56,847 bases of DNA from Priapulus caudatus (GCF_000485595.1 NW_014577473.1:190825-247671); one strand, 5' to 3'. Numbered from the stretch's first letter, positions 10,151 through 21,529 are shown. Notes: a model not told the origin generated them from the sequence alone. Numbers and translations are program-made.

Positions 10151-10747
10151 TTGTTAGCAGTAATAGGTATGAAAACTATATCATCAGTTAGCTATATTTA
10201 CAAGAATGGTAGCATAATTGTCCTTTTATTTTAAGTTTATTCGTTATTGTTGGCATGGAAACAGATGGCAAAATCTGTTAATTAATTATATCGCAAAGTT
10301 ATGTCACAAAGTTAATTATAATTATTAATATTATCGTTGAACTCAACAAATAATGTTATATTATATATTCATGATGGGTATTTACTACTTTGTTATTGCA
10401 CTACTTATAATAATGTAGACTTTCATTTATAATAATTGAAGTTATAATAACTGACTTTCATCGATGAACATCCGAACACCGACCAAGTATTGTGCTTGAA
10501 TATGAATTTCATTTCAGTTGCAGTTTGCTGTCTAATTTGAAATATTTCCTACTAATCTATTATATACTAGTATAATATGATTTCTCTAACTATGACTGTA
10601 CTAATTAAAGTGCGTGTAAATAAAAGTTGAGTTGCTCAGTTTACTTTCAAATTTCATACATTACTATCTTAGTAGTTTCTAAGATAGATTATCTGTTTAT
10701 AATGGATTATAGAACAAGTAAATAGTATAACTATAGCTGTCATAATA
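10151..10747. other. AT-rich stretch, no gene seen
   Basis: Very AT-rich with TTATAATAATTGA-like words. No ORF of interest and no TIR recognised. Confidence 0.6.
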
Positions 10748-11135
10748 AGGTTTGTGATGCTATAGCAATGAATACTGGTTATAATTTGCTGTGTTCTACA
10801 ACTCTGTCGGACTAAGGTAAGTTAGCATTGAATGAATGCACTGCATTAGCTACAGTACATACAGGAAGTTTCAGCTAGTAGACAATAGAATAAACAATGT
10901 ACGCTGCACTCGAGAAGCAGCTCCACTGTTTTGGCATTTTACCAATGGCTAGAAATCGGTGGTGGCAGTATATTTTGTAACCGTGCCGTTTCATGACACA
11001 AGACATCATTGTCATTCAAGTCTAAATAAAAGGGTAACTGCACGGGTATTAAACGACATAATTTGGTTCACTCGGCACTTAACTCTACTATTTCTAGCCT
11101 ATAGAAGAAGCCGAACATTGTTTTTCTAGGTGCTT
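10748..11135 (+). repeat. Dispersed 390-bp repeat, copy 2
   Basis: Direct copy of 2,461-2,849. It abuts, without a gap, the inverted-repeat arm that starts at 11,136. Confidence 0.8.
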
Positions 11136-11303
11136 CCTATGCATTCGGCGCACGGATCCATAGCTGCCAGCGCTGCATACCGTCGTAGGACGTTCCCGCG
11201 GTCGCGTGCGCCTTGCCGCAGAACTGCGTGCAAGATCTGCGCTCAGCGCTTCGGATCAACACCTCCTTTCGGCAACACTTCTCTAGTATCCCGTCTCATC
11301 TGG
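11136..11303 (-). repeat. Inverted repeat arm 2 (pairs with 7,323-7,490)
   Basis: Reverse complement of 7,323-7,490 with few differences. It starts CCTATGCATTCGGCGC and ends GTCTCATCTGG. Confidence 0.85.
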
Positions 11304-11523
11304 ATTTAAAATACTTGGTATCCCAGATGGATACCATAATAACAATCTAATTTCAACCCCTATACTTACGCCATGTGTTGATTTTGCTCAGTCAGATTAT
11401 AATTTATTCAGAAAAAAGGAACTTCACATTACAGTATATGACGTGCAATGTCCTGTGGTAATATGTATGCGTACATGTGTAGCTACAGGCATTCATATAC
11501 ATACATATCTTGCCTGTTTCCAG

Positions 11524-11858
11524 AGTGCAGAGGATGCATGTGCATCCGGCTGTGCGTGAGTTCTGGGAGAGTATGCAAACAGACATGCTACGCTCATATG
11601 GCACCAACCCTGTTGTCCTCGCAGGGGATGGGAGGAATGACTTCCCACGGCACTGCGCAAAATTCCTCACATACTCAATGGCATGTGCGGACTCACATGC
11701 CATCCTGGACGTAGAAATTGTGGATGTGAGGGAGGCAGATCTGCGAAGCCCTAACATGGAAATCATTGGAATGAAAAGGGCGTTAGATTTCCTGAAGGAG
11801 AAGCTACGCATAAGTGAGGTCGTCACGGATCACCACCCGCAGATAACGGCTTATTTGC
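11524..11858 (+). pseudogene. Transposase-like gene, central exon with GDGR block
   Basis: A 335-bp exon between an acceptor (CCTGTTTCCAG) and a donor (GC|GTAAGT). It encodes HPAVREFWESM, then VVLAGDGRNDFPRHC, a central block with READLRSPNMEIIG, and ends VVTDHHPQITAYL. The GDGR and VVTDHH aspartates look like catalytic positions of a DDE-type fold; this is inference by analogy with unnamed metazoan transposase-like proteins. The reading frame is open over the whole exon. The next exon follows at 12,892, and the preceding one appears to be at 6,089-6,377 on the other strand. Confidence 0.6.
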
Positions 11859-12891
11859 GTAAGTCCCTTTCGTTGGCATGAAAACCGATTGTAAAGTTAT
11901 TTAAAAAATGCAATCATTGCCGCCTACATATAGTACATTGTTTTGTCTTTATAGCACACAGACCTAATACATTTCTGATAGTAAATAAGAAATTATGTAG
12001 AGGTGCGCGATATTACCGGTATTATCAGGATAGCGCTGTAGGTGGCCTGTACCGGTATTTTTAGCTATTTTTAGAACAAATAGATTGAATTAATTCACTT
12101 TCATTCTTTCCCTGCACAGCCTTTAGAAATGATCTATGTCGGCTTCTGGGGTCATTTCCAGTACTCAACAGTTCGTTATTGTTAATTTCAATATCAAAAC
12201 GTGATATCTTTCAGCGTAAACCAATAATACTATTGTAGCCCTGCTATCTGATCGGCGATCTACTCTAACTCGTCGGCGGTCAGTGATCGTAGACAGTGAT
12301 GTACAATACGGACAGGTTTTATTCAACACATAGGTCGCGACATACACCCGCACGTCTATACGCGTTCGCCACACCCAGACCTCTCCCCCGATCCTTCTCT
12401 CCCCTTTTCTCCGCATCTACTTATGCCATGCTGTCACGGCTTGGCGGAAACAATACAGGCTGGCCAGGCTAGCGTGCTTTATTGCTTTGTATAATTGCAC
12501 CGCCTTGGTAAACGTGTTCGGCCATGTGACGATGAGTCATCAGCTGTTGCAACCCCTGTACTGCGTTGCATCATCTATCCTATGGCGCAGTAACCTATTT
12601 CTCGTCGCCACACTATACTTTTGTAATGTAGATTGTACCTAAAGAATTTTGCAGTACCAAACAGTAGTTTCCTCTGTCTCTTTATCGTTTCTTATGTTTA
12701 AATTATTTCATTCATTTATTTCATTATGTTTTATTTATTTCATTTTTTCGCTCTCAATTGTTTTGGCTCCTGCTGAAATGTCGCAATTCCTGCAAATAAC
12801 GACATTTAAACTTAATCTCGATATGTATATTGCATTTGTTGATACGTTATCAAAGGGTATGAATTTAACAAATCCATTGCTGTTTTTCCAG
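11859..12891 (+). other. Intron of the transposase-like gene
   Basis: Starts GTAAGT and ends TTTTTCCAG. The phase is conserved: one base before and two after complete an arginine codon. About 1,033 bp, with no gene inside. Confidence 0.55.
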
Positions 12892-12972
12892 GACGTAGTG
12901 AGCCACAGATCACGCACCAACTGGATGTCTGGCATGCATCGAAGAACCTGGCCAAAAAGATAACAGCTGTTG
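12892..12972 (+). pseudogene. Transposase-like gene, downstream exon
   Basis: In the phase set by the previous exon this reads SEPQITHQLDVWHASKNL followed by AKKITAV. The DVWHxSKNLxKK pattern is typical of the same unnamed family, directly after the TDHH block. A possible donor is G|GTATCA at 12,973. No further exon was recognised downstream, so the gene is probably truncated. Confidence 0.55.
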
Positions 12973-13406
12973 GTATCAATTGCACATATTCTTTCTACTC
13001 AATCATCCAGCTAGCTTTGCAGCTAGGTTGGTTATTGCATTTCTTCGGGTTAAACTGCATCTCATATTGAAAGTCGATGTCTGATTTGGTTCTGAGCTTT
13101 GCTGAGAGACAACCGTAAATATTCTTTGCCGTTCTGTGCATGTACAATTGAGTATTCAAACAAAAGCTTATTTGATGATGTGACGGGCGCATGGAAGGGT
13201 GTCCGTGTAATACCGTAAAAGTACATAGTAACGAGCAGTTGTCGCCAACTACATGTATCCCCCGTGATCTAGTATGAATGGAATATCTCTGTAAGGACGT
13301 AGAAGGCAGGTAAAGTTAAATAAGTCACAAAGACAAAGGCTTGTTAGACAACTGGTCTGCCTCAGATGTGCAAGTATATGTAATACACACAGGGTATGGA
13401 TGCAAT
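12973..13406. other. No gene seen
   Basis: Short frames only, with no recognisable domain or repeat. Confidence 0.5.
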
Positions 13407-13767
13407 GTGCGTTATGGTAAACCAAAGACGCCAATCGTTTTTGGTGTGGGCGGAGTCATCGTTGCCATGGTAAGAACATTTTTGTAGAAATATTGTAGAA
13501 CCTGTAACTTGTGCTGTTTTTACCCGATTGTCATAGAATTTGGCACACAGGGCCGATAAAACATGTCCTATATATATATATATATTTCATGACAATCATA
13601 AATTTTAATATAAATGTTAATATAAATTTTAATACAAATATAAATTTCATGACAATCGGGTAAAAACTACAGGTTCTAGAATGTTTCGGGAAAAAATGTT
13701 GTTACCATGGCAACGATGACTCCGCCCACACCAAAAACGTTTGGTGTCTTCACTTTACGATAACGCA
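13407..13767. repeat. Hairpin element, about 125-bp arms
   Basis: The left arm (13,407-13,540) is the reverse complement of the right arm (13,642-13,767), sharing TTTTTGGTGTGGGCGGAGTC and TTACCCGATTGTCAT. The loop is AT-rich with a (TA)n run at 13,568-13,587. A fold-back MITE is the likely origin. Confidence 0.85.
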
Positions 13768-14555
13768 CCTTCATGCGAAATTTGAAGATGATCGGAGAAG
13801 AACTGCAGCCGGTAGAGCGTTCACAAGGAAATCTCTGCCGCGGCGGCGGCGGCGCGACGATGCCAAACCCATAGTATCCCCACGAACTTCGTTCGGGGAT
13901 ACAATAAATACACACTAATAAGCTATTGTTCTAGTTTAGGGTACAGTCCCAGCTGTGTAAAGCATGACCCTGGACTAATGAGTAGTGAGGCAACCAATTA
14001 TAGGTTGGTCGCGTGTAGCAGGTGCCGAAAAACAATAGATAGGCGTATCCCCAGTTTGGGTATAAAATCTGTGGTTTGGAGAGAGAGAGACAGACAGTCC
14101 GAGATACAGACAGAGATAGACAGAGTAAGATACAGAGATATTGCACATTTGCATACTAACGGACGACCCAGCATTAGCCTAGTAAGTTATGACGTGTCTC
14201 GCGTAAACCTAGTGTATGCGCATACCTTGTTATGGAATTATACATAGTATATATAAAGAGAATCACTGAATACGTATACCAGTGTTGTTGTGTTCTTTAT
14301 AATATTATTCCAATAGACGTTAGCACAGGGTGTTCTATATACACTCACGCGTAACCACTTATACGATCACGGTAAGCGAGCAGCTTCCCTACACCAGCTC
14401 TATGTTCCAACATCCTTATTTTGTCCTTATTGTGGTAGGCTTAGACAACAATATGTTACAGACGGAATTTTTTCATTTTCTCACTAATCTTTACAATTTC
14501 TGTACTTCGTTGTTTGTTTAGTCATTACATTTTTAAGAAATAACACTCGTTGGGG
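13768..14555. other. No gene seen; one small hairpin and a GACA-rich microsatellite
   Basis: At 13,873-13,902 GTATCCCCACGAAC pairs with GTTCGGGGATAC. At 14,078-14,140 there is a degenerate (GAGA)(GACA) repeat. Neither is coding. The last four bases GGGG (14,552-14,555) are the proposed target duplication of the provirus. Confidence 0.55.
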
Positions 14556-15391
14556 TGTAACGCAGTGTTTTACCTTACGGTATAGTTGTATATTGTAATG
14601 TCGTACTCGTAGCCAAAAGACATAGACAAACAGCAGTCAAAAAATATATACCAAGACTGAAAGTTTAATTTCGATACTGATCCATTACAATGGTATGAAG
14701 CACAAGCGGTCGTGTCCGGTATTGAGGGAGCATTCCTCGAATCCGCTTGTGCAGCGGCTTTTATAGGTGCTACCACGCGCGGCGTACGCGCCGCGCGCGC
14801 TAACCACTGCGTCCGACTCATCTGCGTTCACCTGGCTTCACCACCTTCGCTCTGGACGGTGGCAGCTCCTAACGGGAAAGACCCGCTATTCTGTAGCACC
14901 ACCGTCCAGGAGGTGGCGCCGTCTATTCGTGCAGACGCATCACGGGCGCTCAATATGGCCGCCACCTCGAGCGTTGATAGCTTTTCACGCTGCATTTAGC
15001 GCATCTAATCTGGCTAATCCCACCACCCGGTGACACTCCACGGTCGAGCGGTTCTAAAGTCGCATCGCGTTAGCCGCAGGGCATCACCGGGTCTCGCCTC
15101 CATGCCAGGGCTGCTGCCACTAATCACGACACGTACGCGCCGCTAATTGGGAGGGTGGAGTTAATCCCCAACCAGCCGGCGTGGGTGCCGTGACAGCGGC
15201 ACTGCAGCGGCATGTCGCGGCGACGGCGGGCCGCCATCTTGACTGCTCAGCTCGCTCAGCTCGCAGGCCGTATTGATCGCCTGTGGTTGCTAGGGGCAAC
15301 GCCGTAGAATCAATGCCTCCGTCGACCGCCTGTAGCGACGCGGCAAGCCCGGGTAGGGGTAGGGGTTGCGCGGCCTTGCCATGCCGTTGAT
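14556..15391 (-). repeat. 3' LTR of the provirus
   Basis: Matches 32,154-33,001 in direct orientation with scattered substitutions and small indels. The outer end is TGTAACG. The inner end is blurred: alignment can be followed to about CCATGCCGTTGAT near 15,391, but the terminal CA is not conserved. Regulatory elements were not identified with confidence. Confidence 0.75.
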
Positions 15392-15744
15392 GCGAGCCTG
15401 CGGCGGGGCGGGGAGTGCGCTTTCTCCCGTCCTTGCGGCGCAGACTTCGCATACGCAGGCGGCGCTGGCGCCTGTGGTGCAGACGTCGCATCTGCAGGCG
15501 GCGCTGGCGCCTGCGGCGTATATGCTGGCTGCCGTGGCGCAGACGGCGCAGGCGCAGGCGGAAGTGCTGAGGGCGCATATGGCACAGGCGCAGTCAGCGT
15601 AGGCGCAGGCGGTGTTGGCGCCCATCTGCAGCGGCGGCGACGGCGCTGATGGTTGCGGTCCACTGGGCTGTTGCCCGTCTTGGCCGTTGTTAGAGGGGTC
15701 CTGACAATGTTTAAGTGGCATGATAATACGTGGCCCAGTATCAT
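15392..15744 (-). other. GC-rich low-complexity region between envelope and LTR
   Basis: A repetitive series of GGCGCAGGC/GGCGCAGAC words gives long open frames on both strands. On the minus strand one frame is alanine- and cysteine-rich (ACAICALSTSACACAVC-type) and another proline-rich. Codon-like 3-bp periodicity of a tandem repeat explains them; a small accessory ORF cannot be excluded. Confidence 0.5.
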
Positions 15745-16116
15745 AGCCGAAACAGTATATAAACTGACTGCACGGTTAGTGCCATAGCAGCGCTGGAGAA
15801 ATTATAGAACGCGGTCGCGTATAAGCCGCGGAATAATCAGAGTTACAACCAGGCCGCTTTAAACAGCGTCTGACAAATATATGCGGTTAAATGAAGCGCG
15901 CGTTACTTATAGTTCGCTTTATGAACATGCTAATACGATTATCCTTAGTAACTAACAAGACTAGTGCTAGCGGTGCACTCGCTGCACGGGGCAGTAAAAC
16001 TATCCTTAAGCCGGTATTAATTAAATAATGGGCCACTCATAAAGTGCTAGGGGGGAAAATGGAATGGCGATGCATATCGCTAATCTAATCACCCTAGCTT
16101 AATATCCGAGAGGAAG
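15745..16116. other. No gene seen (3' non-coding part of the provirus)
   Basis: Sequence between the envelope stop and the repetitive region. No ORF or motif recognised. Confidence 0.5.
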
Positions 16117-18410
16117 CTAAACAACGCGAGGTGGTGGTTTTGGACAGGGGACTGGTGTGGGCATAGAACGGCGCTCTGGGCGGGGCGGTAGAGAGATATG
16201 CCGGTGCAGTATAGGGGTGAGTATGGAATCCTTAGGGGTTGGGGAATTGGGGGTGGTGTCGGAGAGTATTTGTGTGATATTTGCGTTAGGCGGGGATCGT
16301 ACCATTACGGAGGTGGGTGGTGGGGTATTGGCAAGGAGGGACGGGCCTGGGAAGCCGTGGTCATTGGACTGAAAGGTGGGTGTTATAGGGTCGAAGGAAC
16401 CCATTCGTAGTTGAGGCTCAAGAATTGTTAGTGGCAAGCCGGAAAATAGCGAACGAGGTCGAGTTCTGGTCGTGGTTGGGGTGGGTGGGTAGCTTTCTAT
16501 TCGTGTACGTCTGAGAGGAGGTGGGGAAAGGTCGGTTGGACTGGGTTGGGGCTGGCGCTCAGGGCTGTGAGGGCGGCGGCAGCGACAACAATAGCAATAT
16601 GTGGCGATGACTATAACGGTAAGCAACAGTGATGTGAGAGTGATGTACATTACTGAATGATGCGTGGCACCCGCGATAACTAGGCTGCCTACCTCGGCAT
16701 ATGCTGAGTCGGTTGATGGCAGGCGCTTACTGTGCTTGACAGCAGTAACTAAATTAGCGTACGCGACATCAAGGTCAGTATGTGCATATGAACTAGGAGG
16801 TACTACTTCTGGTGGGATTAGGTCTTCCGAGTCAGCGGTGGACAGAGGTTTCGCATCATACATGTCGGACCATATGGTAGGGACTGTACGGTAAAACAGG
16901 CGGTCGAGTGGGGGTAGTTCGATGTGAACAACGACAGTAGTTTCGTGGTGGAAGTATAATGGCAGGGTAAAATGCTTGGATTCGGCTTTACATCCAGAAT
17001 GGAGTGCGACTGTCTGTTGTTGTTGAACGAGAAATTCTTTAGTGGTTACTTGGGCCGTGGGGTGTGACTGGCACGAGATGGCCAAACGTAATGGATGAGG
17101 TGTAGAGATTAGCCAGCTACCGTCAACGAGGTAGGTGGCGCGCGGCGTTGGCCGTGCATAAAACGTAACGCGCCTCGTACATAATGTTGAAATAAGAGTG
17201 GTATCGTTTAGGAATAGCGCGACAGGGCACGTGATTGCTGTGGACATCGGGTAAATGGGAGATCTGACATTGCAGACTTGTTGATGCTTGCGTAAACATG
17301 AACGCACGGCAAACTCGTCGGGTTGTACGTAATAAGTATGGCCGAGTGAAACACCAATGGAATTTTGAGAAATTTGAAAATATGCTGCTGCAGTGGAGTT
17401 TCCGAGAAATACTGGCGGTGTCAAAATTTGTCGACAGTCCATGTCCACATCGAGTCCCATGTCCACAGTGACCACTATAGCCTCTATAAGGTTGTAGTAA
17501 TAAAGCAAGTCAGCATGGGGGCTGTGTGGCATAGCAAATGTAGGGGGCAACGAGCTTTCGATAGTAAGTAATACTTGACGCAACTGATGGGGGGGGGTAA
17601 AAGTGTAGAGGGCAAACGGCCCGTTAACAAAACGGAGACGGCGTGTACCGTAGTGTCAAGTATGGTTTGAACATTATCAAATGCTACAGTCAAACTAGAA
17701 AGGGATAACTGGAGGTGTGTAATCACAATTAACTCCCGTGCCACCGATGCCTGGAAGGCCGTTACTTTAAACATTAGTGTGCGCACACTTGAGGTTAAGT
17801 CACGGGCATGGGAAATAACATGCGACAGCACCTCCGTATTCATCTCTGTTTGAATGCGAGTGTAATCTATGACGGTTAGGGATTCGTCGATTACTGTCAG
17901 AATTCGTTCTTGTGTCGTACCCAATGCGGACAACTGGCGTTGCAGTTGCTCAATGTCATTGTCAGTAGCTGTACCAAATAAAAATTTGGCGATTTTACCA
18001 AGACCACTAACTATATCGCGTTTCTCTCTTGAATTATGCAATGAGTGCAAGTCTGTCAAACGGAGATTAAGTGATTTTAGACGTTGGCAGAACCACGCCA
18101 TGTGGGCTTGCATGAGGGATCTGATGTCACGGTTTACAGCCGCGAAGTATTGATCGTCGGGGGAGGGGGATGGGGAGTGCAGTGCTGCTGCTGGCTGTTG
18201 TCTATACATCTTGCACACATCTTTGTGCAACGAACGTAGATAAGTGTTGATCGAAGTGAAGTTGAGAGTGAAACCTATGCCCCAGGTGCTCTGTGTGCCC
18301 GAGATGTGACCTCTCGGGATAAAGATTACTCCCATCGTGGGTCTTCAGACTTCAGTAGCTTGCGAGGTGGATAGGATCGCCGAGGCAACTATGAGCAGGG
18401 CGATGAACAT
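16117..18410 (-). pseudogene. env: Envelope (F-type fusion protein) gene, copy 1, broken
   Basis: Two overlapping minus-strand frames cover a membrane glycoprotein-like product. A 21-codon start at 18,410 forms a signal-peptide-like hydrophobic stretch and then meets a TGA stop at 18,345-18,347. The next frame holds REKR at 18,018-18,029, a furin-type site, followed by a hydrophobic Gly-rich segment with KFLFGTATDND, as in fusion proteins of errantiviruses and baculoviruses (Pfam Baculo_F type). The frame is lost near a G run at 17,588-17,597. The second frame (16,117-17,583) contains cysteine-rich ectodomain sequence, one transmembrane helix near 16,580-16,650, then a Cys-rich juxtamembrane and a Pro-rich tail. 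Not functional as it stands. Confidence 0.75.
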
Positions 18411-18532
18411 CGTCCTGAAACAGAGGAGTGGCCCATAAAATTAAGGTTGTGTATTCCGCACTTTAGCTCAATCGGCTACTTTGTGCGAGTGGCAACAAAT
18501 CTTCTGCATCCCAGCTATCAGTGCTTGGCGTG
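18411..18532. other. Short spacer between integrase and envelope
   Basis: Minus-strand junction region; no separate gene. Confidence 0.4.
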
Positions 18533-20092
18533 CTAGCCACACTGGCTGGATGCGTGTCGTCGTGGGGGGGGCGACGAAAGAGGCCCAGTATCAACCAGCG
18601 TTGCGTGATGCATTGGTCGTCGGGGTGGGCTGTCTCGACCCGTAAGCACGATTCTCGGTTCATCCCATGCCGAGAATGGGTACGCGGGTCGAAGGTTACT
18701 CACGTGTACATCGCGAGTACATGTCTGGTCTTGCGCCTTAATGCGAAGTCGCAGTGGAGAGAGTTTCTCGACCACGGTATAATAAGGCTGTCAATTTGAG
18801 GCGAATTTCGGCGTCTGATTAGCTGACAATGTGGGATTATAAAAGTAAACGGGGTCCCCAATGTCAAAGGACTGGACCTTTGCAGTCTGTTATAGAGGCG
18901 TTTATTACGCGCTCGTGCCACTTTAGTGTTTTGTTGCATCACAACAAATGCCCGGTGCAAGCGTTCAGGAGCGTGTGTTACTGGATCGTCAGCGTATGAC
19001 AATCGTCGGGGCCGCAGTAGCGTGTCAAGTGGTAGCACTGCGTCTCTACCGTACGTCAGGAAGAAGGGGGTGAATTCTGATGATTCATTGACGGCTGTAC
19101 GATATGCGAATAAGACCGAGTTGATCTTTGTATCCCAATCTGTATGATCCTAATTAATGTAGCACGCGATCATTTTGGCAAGCGTGTGATGAAAGCGTTC
19201 GCATTGTCCGTTGGACTCAGGGTGATAAGGAGAGACTTTAATGTGGGTGATCCCAAGCACCTGTGGTCAGTCGTGTGATAAGCTCGTTAATGAATTCGCC
19301 TCCATTATTGGTTAAGATGGACCGAGGGCATGAGTGACGAGGAATGAAATCGTCAACAATGATGCGTGCGACGGTAGCAGCGCTCTTATCTGGAATTGGG
19401 TATACTTCAGGCCATGAGGTGTAAAGGTCCAAAAATGTGAGCATGTAACTATTACCTGAGTTTGTGCAGGGGTGTGGACCCGTAACATCAATGGCGACCA
19501 CATCTCCTGAGTGTCTAGGTGTCGGTGCATGATGTAGGGGGGCACGAGCTTGTTGTAGTTTTTGACAATTACCCTCGACGCATGATTTGATGTAGTGGTA
19601 AGCGTCGGCGAACATGCGGGGCCAGAAGTATTGCTGTGAGAGTTTGCTATAGACTTTCTTGAAACCCAGGTGGCCTCCATTCGCATGATCGTGGAACAAG
19701 GGAAGCACAGCGGGTACGAGAATACGGGAGATGACCAATTGTGGTGCAGCTTCAGCATCCTGCGCACGTGATGGCACATGAAAGAGCAAGTTGTCAACCA
19801 AAAGATAGCTTTCAACGAGCTTAGCCTCACGTATTGAAGTTTCGTTAGGGTTGGAGAGTGTGCATATGATGTTTGCAAGAAGCGGATCAGCCAGCTGCAA
19901 GGCAGCAAGCTCGGTGTCAGTAGCGGTGATGGTGGAAGGGCGTGTCGGGTTAGGGTCGGGTAGCGCGTCAAGGTGAGGAGGGTTGTGAGGGGGCGTAATG
20001 GGGCCTACCCGTCGTGCGGGTTGTGAGGCCACACCGGTAGGCGAAGGCGGTACCACTTGGTAAATGGGTCGTGAGGCCATACCGTTGTGCAA
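18533..20092 (-). pseudogene. pol (integrase part): Integrase of the provirus, copy 1
   Basis: The frame at 19,238-20,092 holds a His-rich zinc-binding region (HDHANGGHLGFKK ... CVEGNC), then the catalytic core starting DVVAIDVTGPH. The second catalytic block reads LTNNGGEF, with Asn where the family has Asp. A frameshift near 19,260 ends this frame. The C-terminal part continues at 18,533-19,038 in other frames (PLDTLLRPRRLSYADDP; VSNLRPAYPF-like chromodomain-adjacent region). The preceding N-terminal 80 residues are a Pro/Thr-rich linker after RNase H. Confidence 0.75.
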
Positions 20093-20809
20093 TCATGATG
20101 TGGTGGGCATGATTGATGAGTGATGGGGTGTCGTCGGCGTAGACGACTCGGGAGGCAAACGAGAAAGCACATCCGCTTGGACGTTCGACTTGCCCGTGGT
20201 GTACTCTAGGCGGCATGAAGGAAAGCCAGAGACGTACAGGGCCCACCGCTGGCGTTTGGCATTGCGCAGTGCCTTTGCTTCCAGTAAATACTTAAGTGGT
20301 TTATGATCACTAAGTATGACCAAATTTGCACCGATGAGGAGGTGCCGGAATTTCTGTAATGCGTGTACCAATGCAAAACATTCCCTCTCTATTGTAGGCC
20401 AGCGTTGTTCTGTATCCGTCAGCTGTCTGCTGAGATAAAACACTGGGTGCTCTTGCTCTTGCTTGTCTATCTGCGTGAGAACTGCTCCGACGGCGTAGCC
20501 GGATGCGTCGCAATAGAGGCGGAACGGTCGACTTCCATCAGTCAATGCCAAAATGGGAGCGTCTGTGAGACACTTACGAAGAGACTGAAACGCAGTCTGT
20601 GCCTCGTCTGACCGCACAAAGGGTGTGTTCTTGTGGGTGAGTAGGTTCAACGGATGGGCAATATCGGCATAGCCCTTGATAAACTTACGATAGTAATTGG
20701 TGAATCCTAAAAACAGCTGTGGGCGTGTTTGGGGGGCCAAATTTTGCACTGCAGAGATCTTCTCTGGGTTGGGTCTGACGCAACCTGGGGTTATGACGTG
20801 ACCCAGGTA
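20093..20809 (-). pseudogene. pol (RNase H part): RNase H and end of RT of the provirus, copy 1
   Basis: Begins in the RT connection region (LGHVITPG, NYYRKFIKGYADIAHPL) and runs through a complete Ty3/gypsy RNase H: RLYCDASGYAVGAVL (first Asp), ERECFALVHALQKFRHLL (Glu), ILSDHKPLKYLL (Asp) and NVQADVLSRLPPE (last Asp). The frame is open from 20,749 down to the integrase linker. Upstream it is cut at 20,809-20,811 by the transposon; the RT continues at 28,368. Confidence 0.8.
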
Positions 20810-20834
20810 ATGGGGTTAGCCGCTAGCTTTGTCA

Positions 20835-21014
20835 GGAAGTGGCGCAGCGGGAGTTAGAGGTGTTACAACGATTGCGTAATCAACCGGTCAGTTTGAAAGA
20901 TACAGGAATCACGAATAGCCGATTGTATCGTCATAGCGATATAACCAAGTTAAAATGCCTTCGTAAAGTCTGCAGCGATCACTTCAGAGAGGCTGACTAT
21001 ACTAGCACACTTTA
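20835..21014 (+). pseudogene. THAP-domain remnant at the transposon end, copy 1
   Basis: The plus-strand frame reads CLRKVCSDHFREADYTST. VCSDHF is the C-x2-H half of a C2CH THAP zinc finger, followed by the usual acidic-aromatic EADY. The first Cys pair is not visible, so an upstream exon or the domain start is missing. AAAG|TAAGT at the end may be a splice donor. It presumably derives from the transposon's DNA-binding protein. The same remnant, with one frameshift, lies at 49,935-50,123. Confidence 0.5.
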
Positions 21015-21189
21015 AAGTAAGTGTAATATCGAAAATAGCTTATAAACATTAGTTATTAGCTCATTTTGACTTTGAGGGTTTCAGTAGTTTTCTTGCGTAT
21101 TACATGCAGTCTAGATTATAAAAACAACTGTTAGTGTTATCATTGACAGCATTTATCGCTACAGAGCAGTATAATTATAATAGGGCAAT

Positions 21190-21491
21190 GCCAGTGGCAA
21201 CGTTCAGCTTTATTGGTAAATATTCGAGGCCAGGTGTCTCTAGTACGAGGTACCAGTACCTGGTACCAGGTACTTGGCTATATTAATCACCGGCATTCAT
21301 TCTACATGTTTTATTATTGTTATATTGAGATTAGCTCTCGAGTGCTATAGCCCTACGTTGCCACCACGCATTTTTTTAACAATATATTTTTATTAACGTT
21401 TGCCACAAATATGTCTTATTTTTAGACGAAAGAAAGAGACTCAATGTTGACGCTGTAATGTGCATGTAAACACGCCGTCAATGCTCAAAGG
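21190..21491 (+). repeat. Sequence left of gap 1, repeated to the right of it
   Basis: Similar in order and orientation to 21,530-21,905 and to 50,290-50,640. Landmarks: ACTTGGCTATATTAA, CGGCATTCATTC, TTGCCACCACGCATTTTTT. Confidence 0.75.
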
Positions 21492-21516
21492 NNNNNNNNN
21501 NNNNNNNNNNNNNNNN
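21492..21516. other. Assembly gap (25 N)
   Basis: Run of 25 N. Confidence 1.
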
Positions 21517-21529
21517 CTGCATATTATAG

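Noticed and set aside
11404-11826. 140-codon minus-strand ORF
   Set aside because: Antisense of the transposase-like exon, whose plus-strand frame has conserved motifs and splice sites.
19312-19971. 219-codon minus-strand frame
   Set aside because: Out-of-frame shadow of the integrase.
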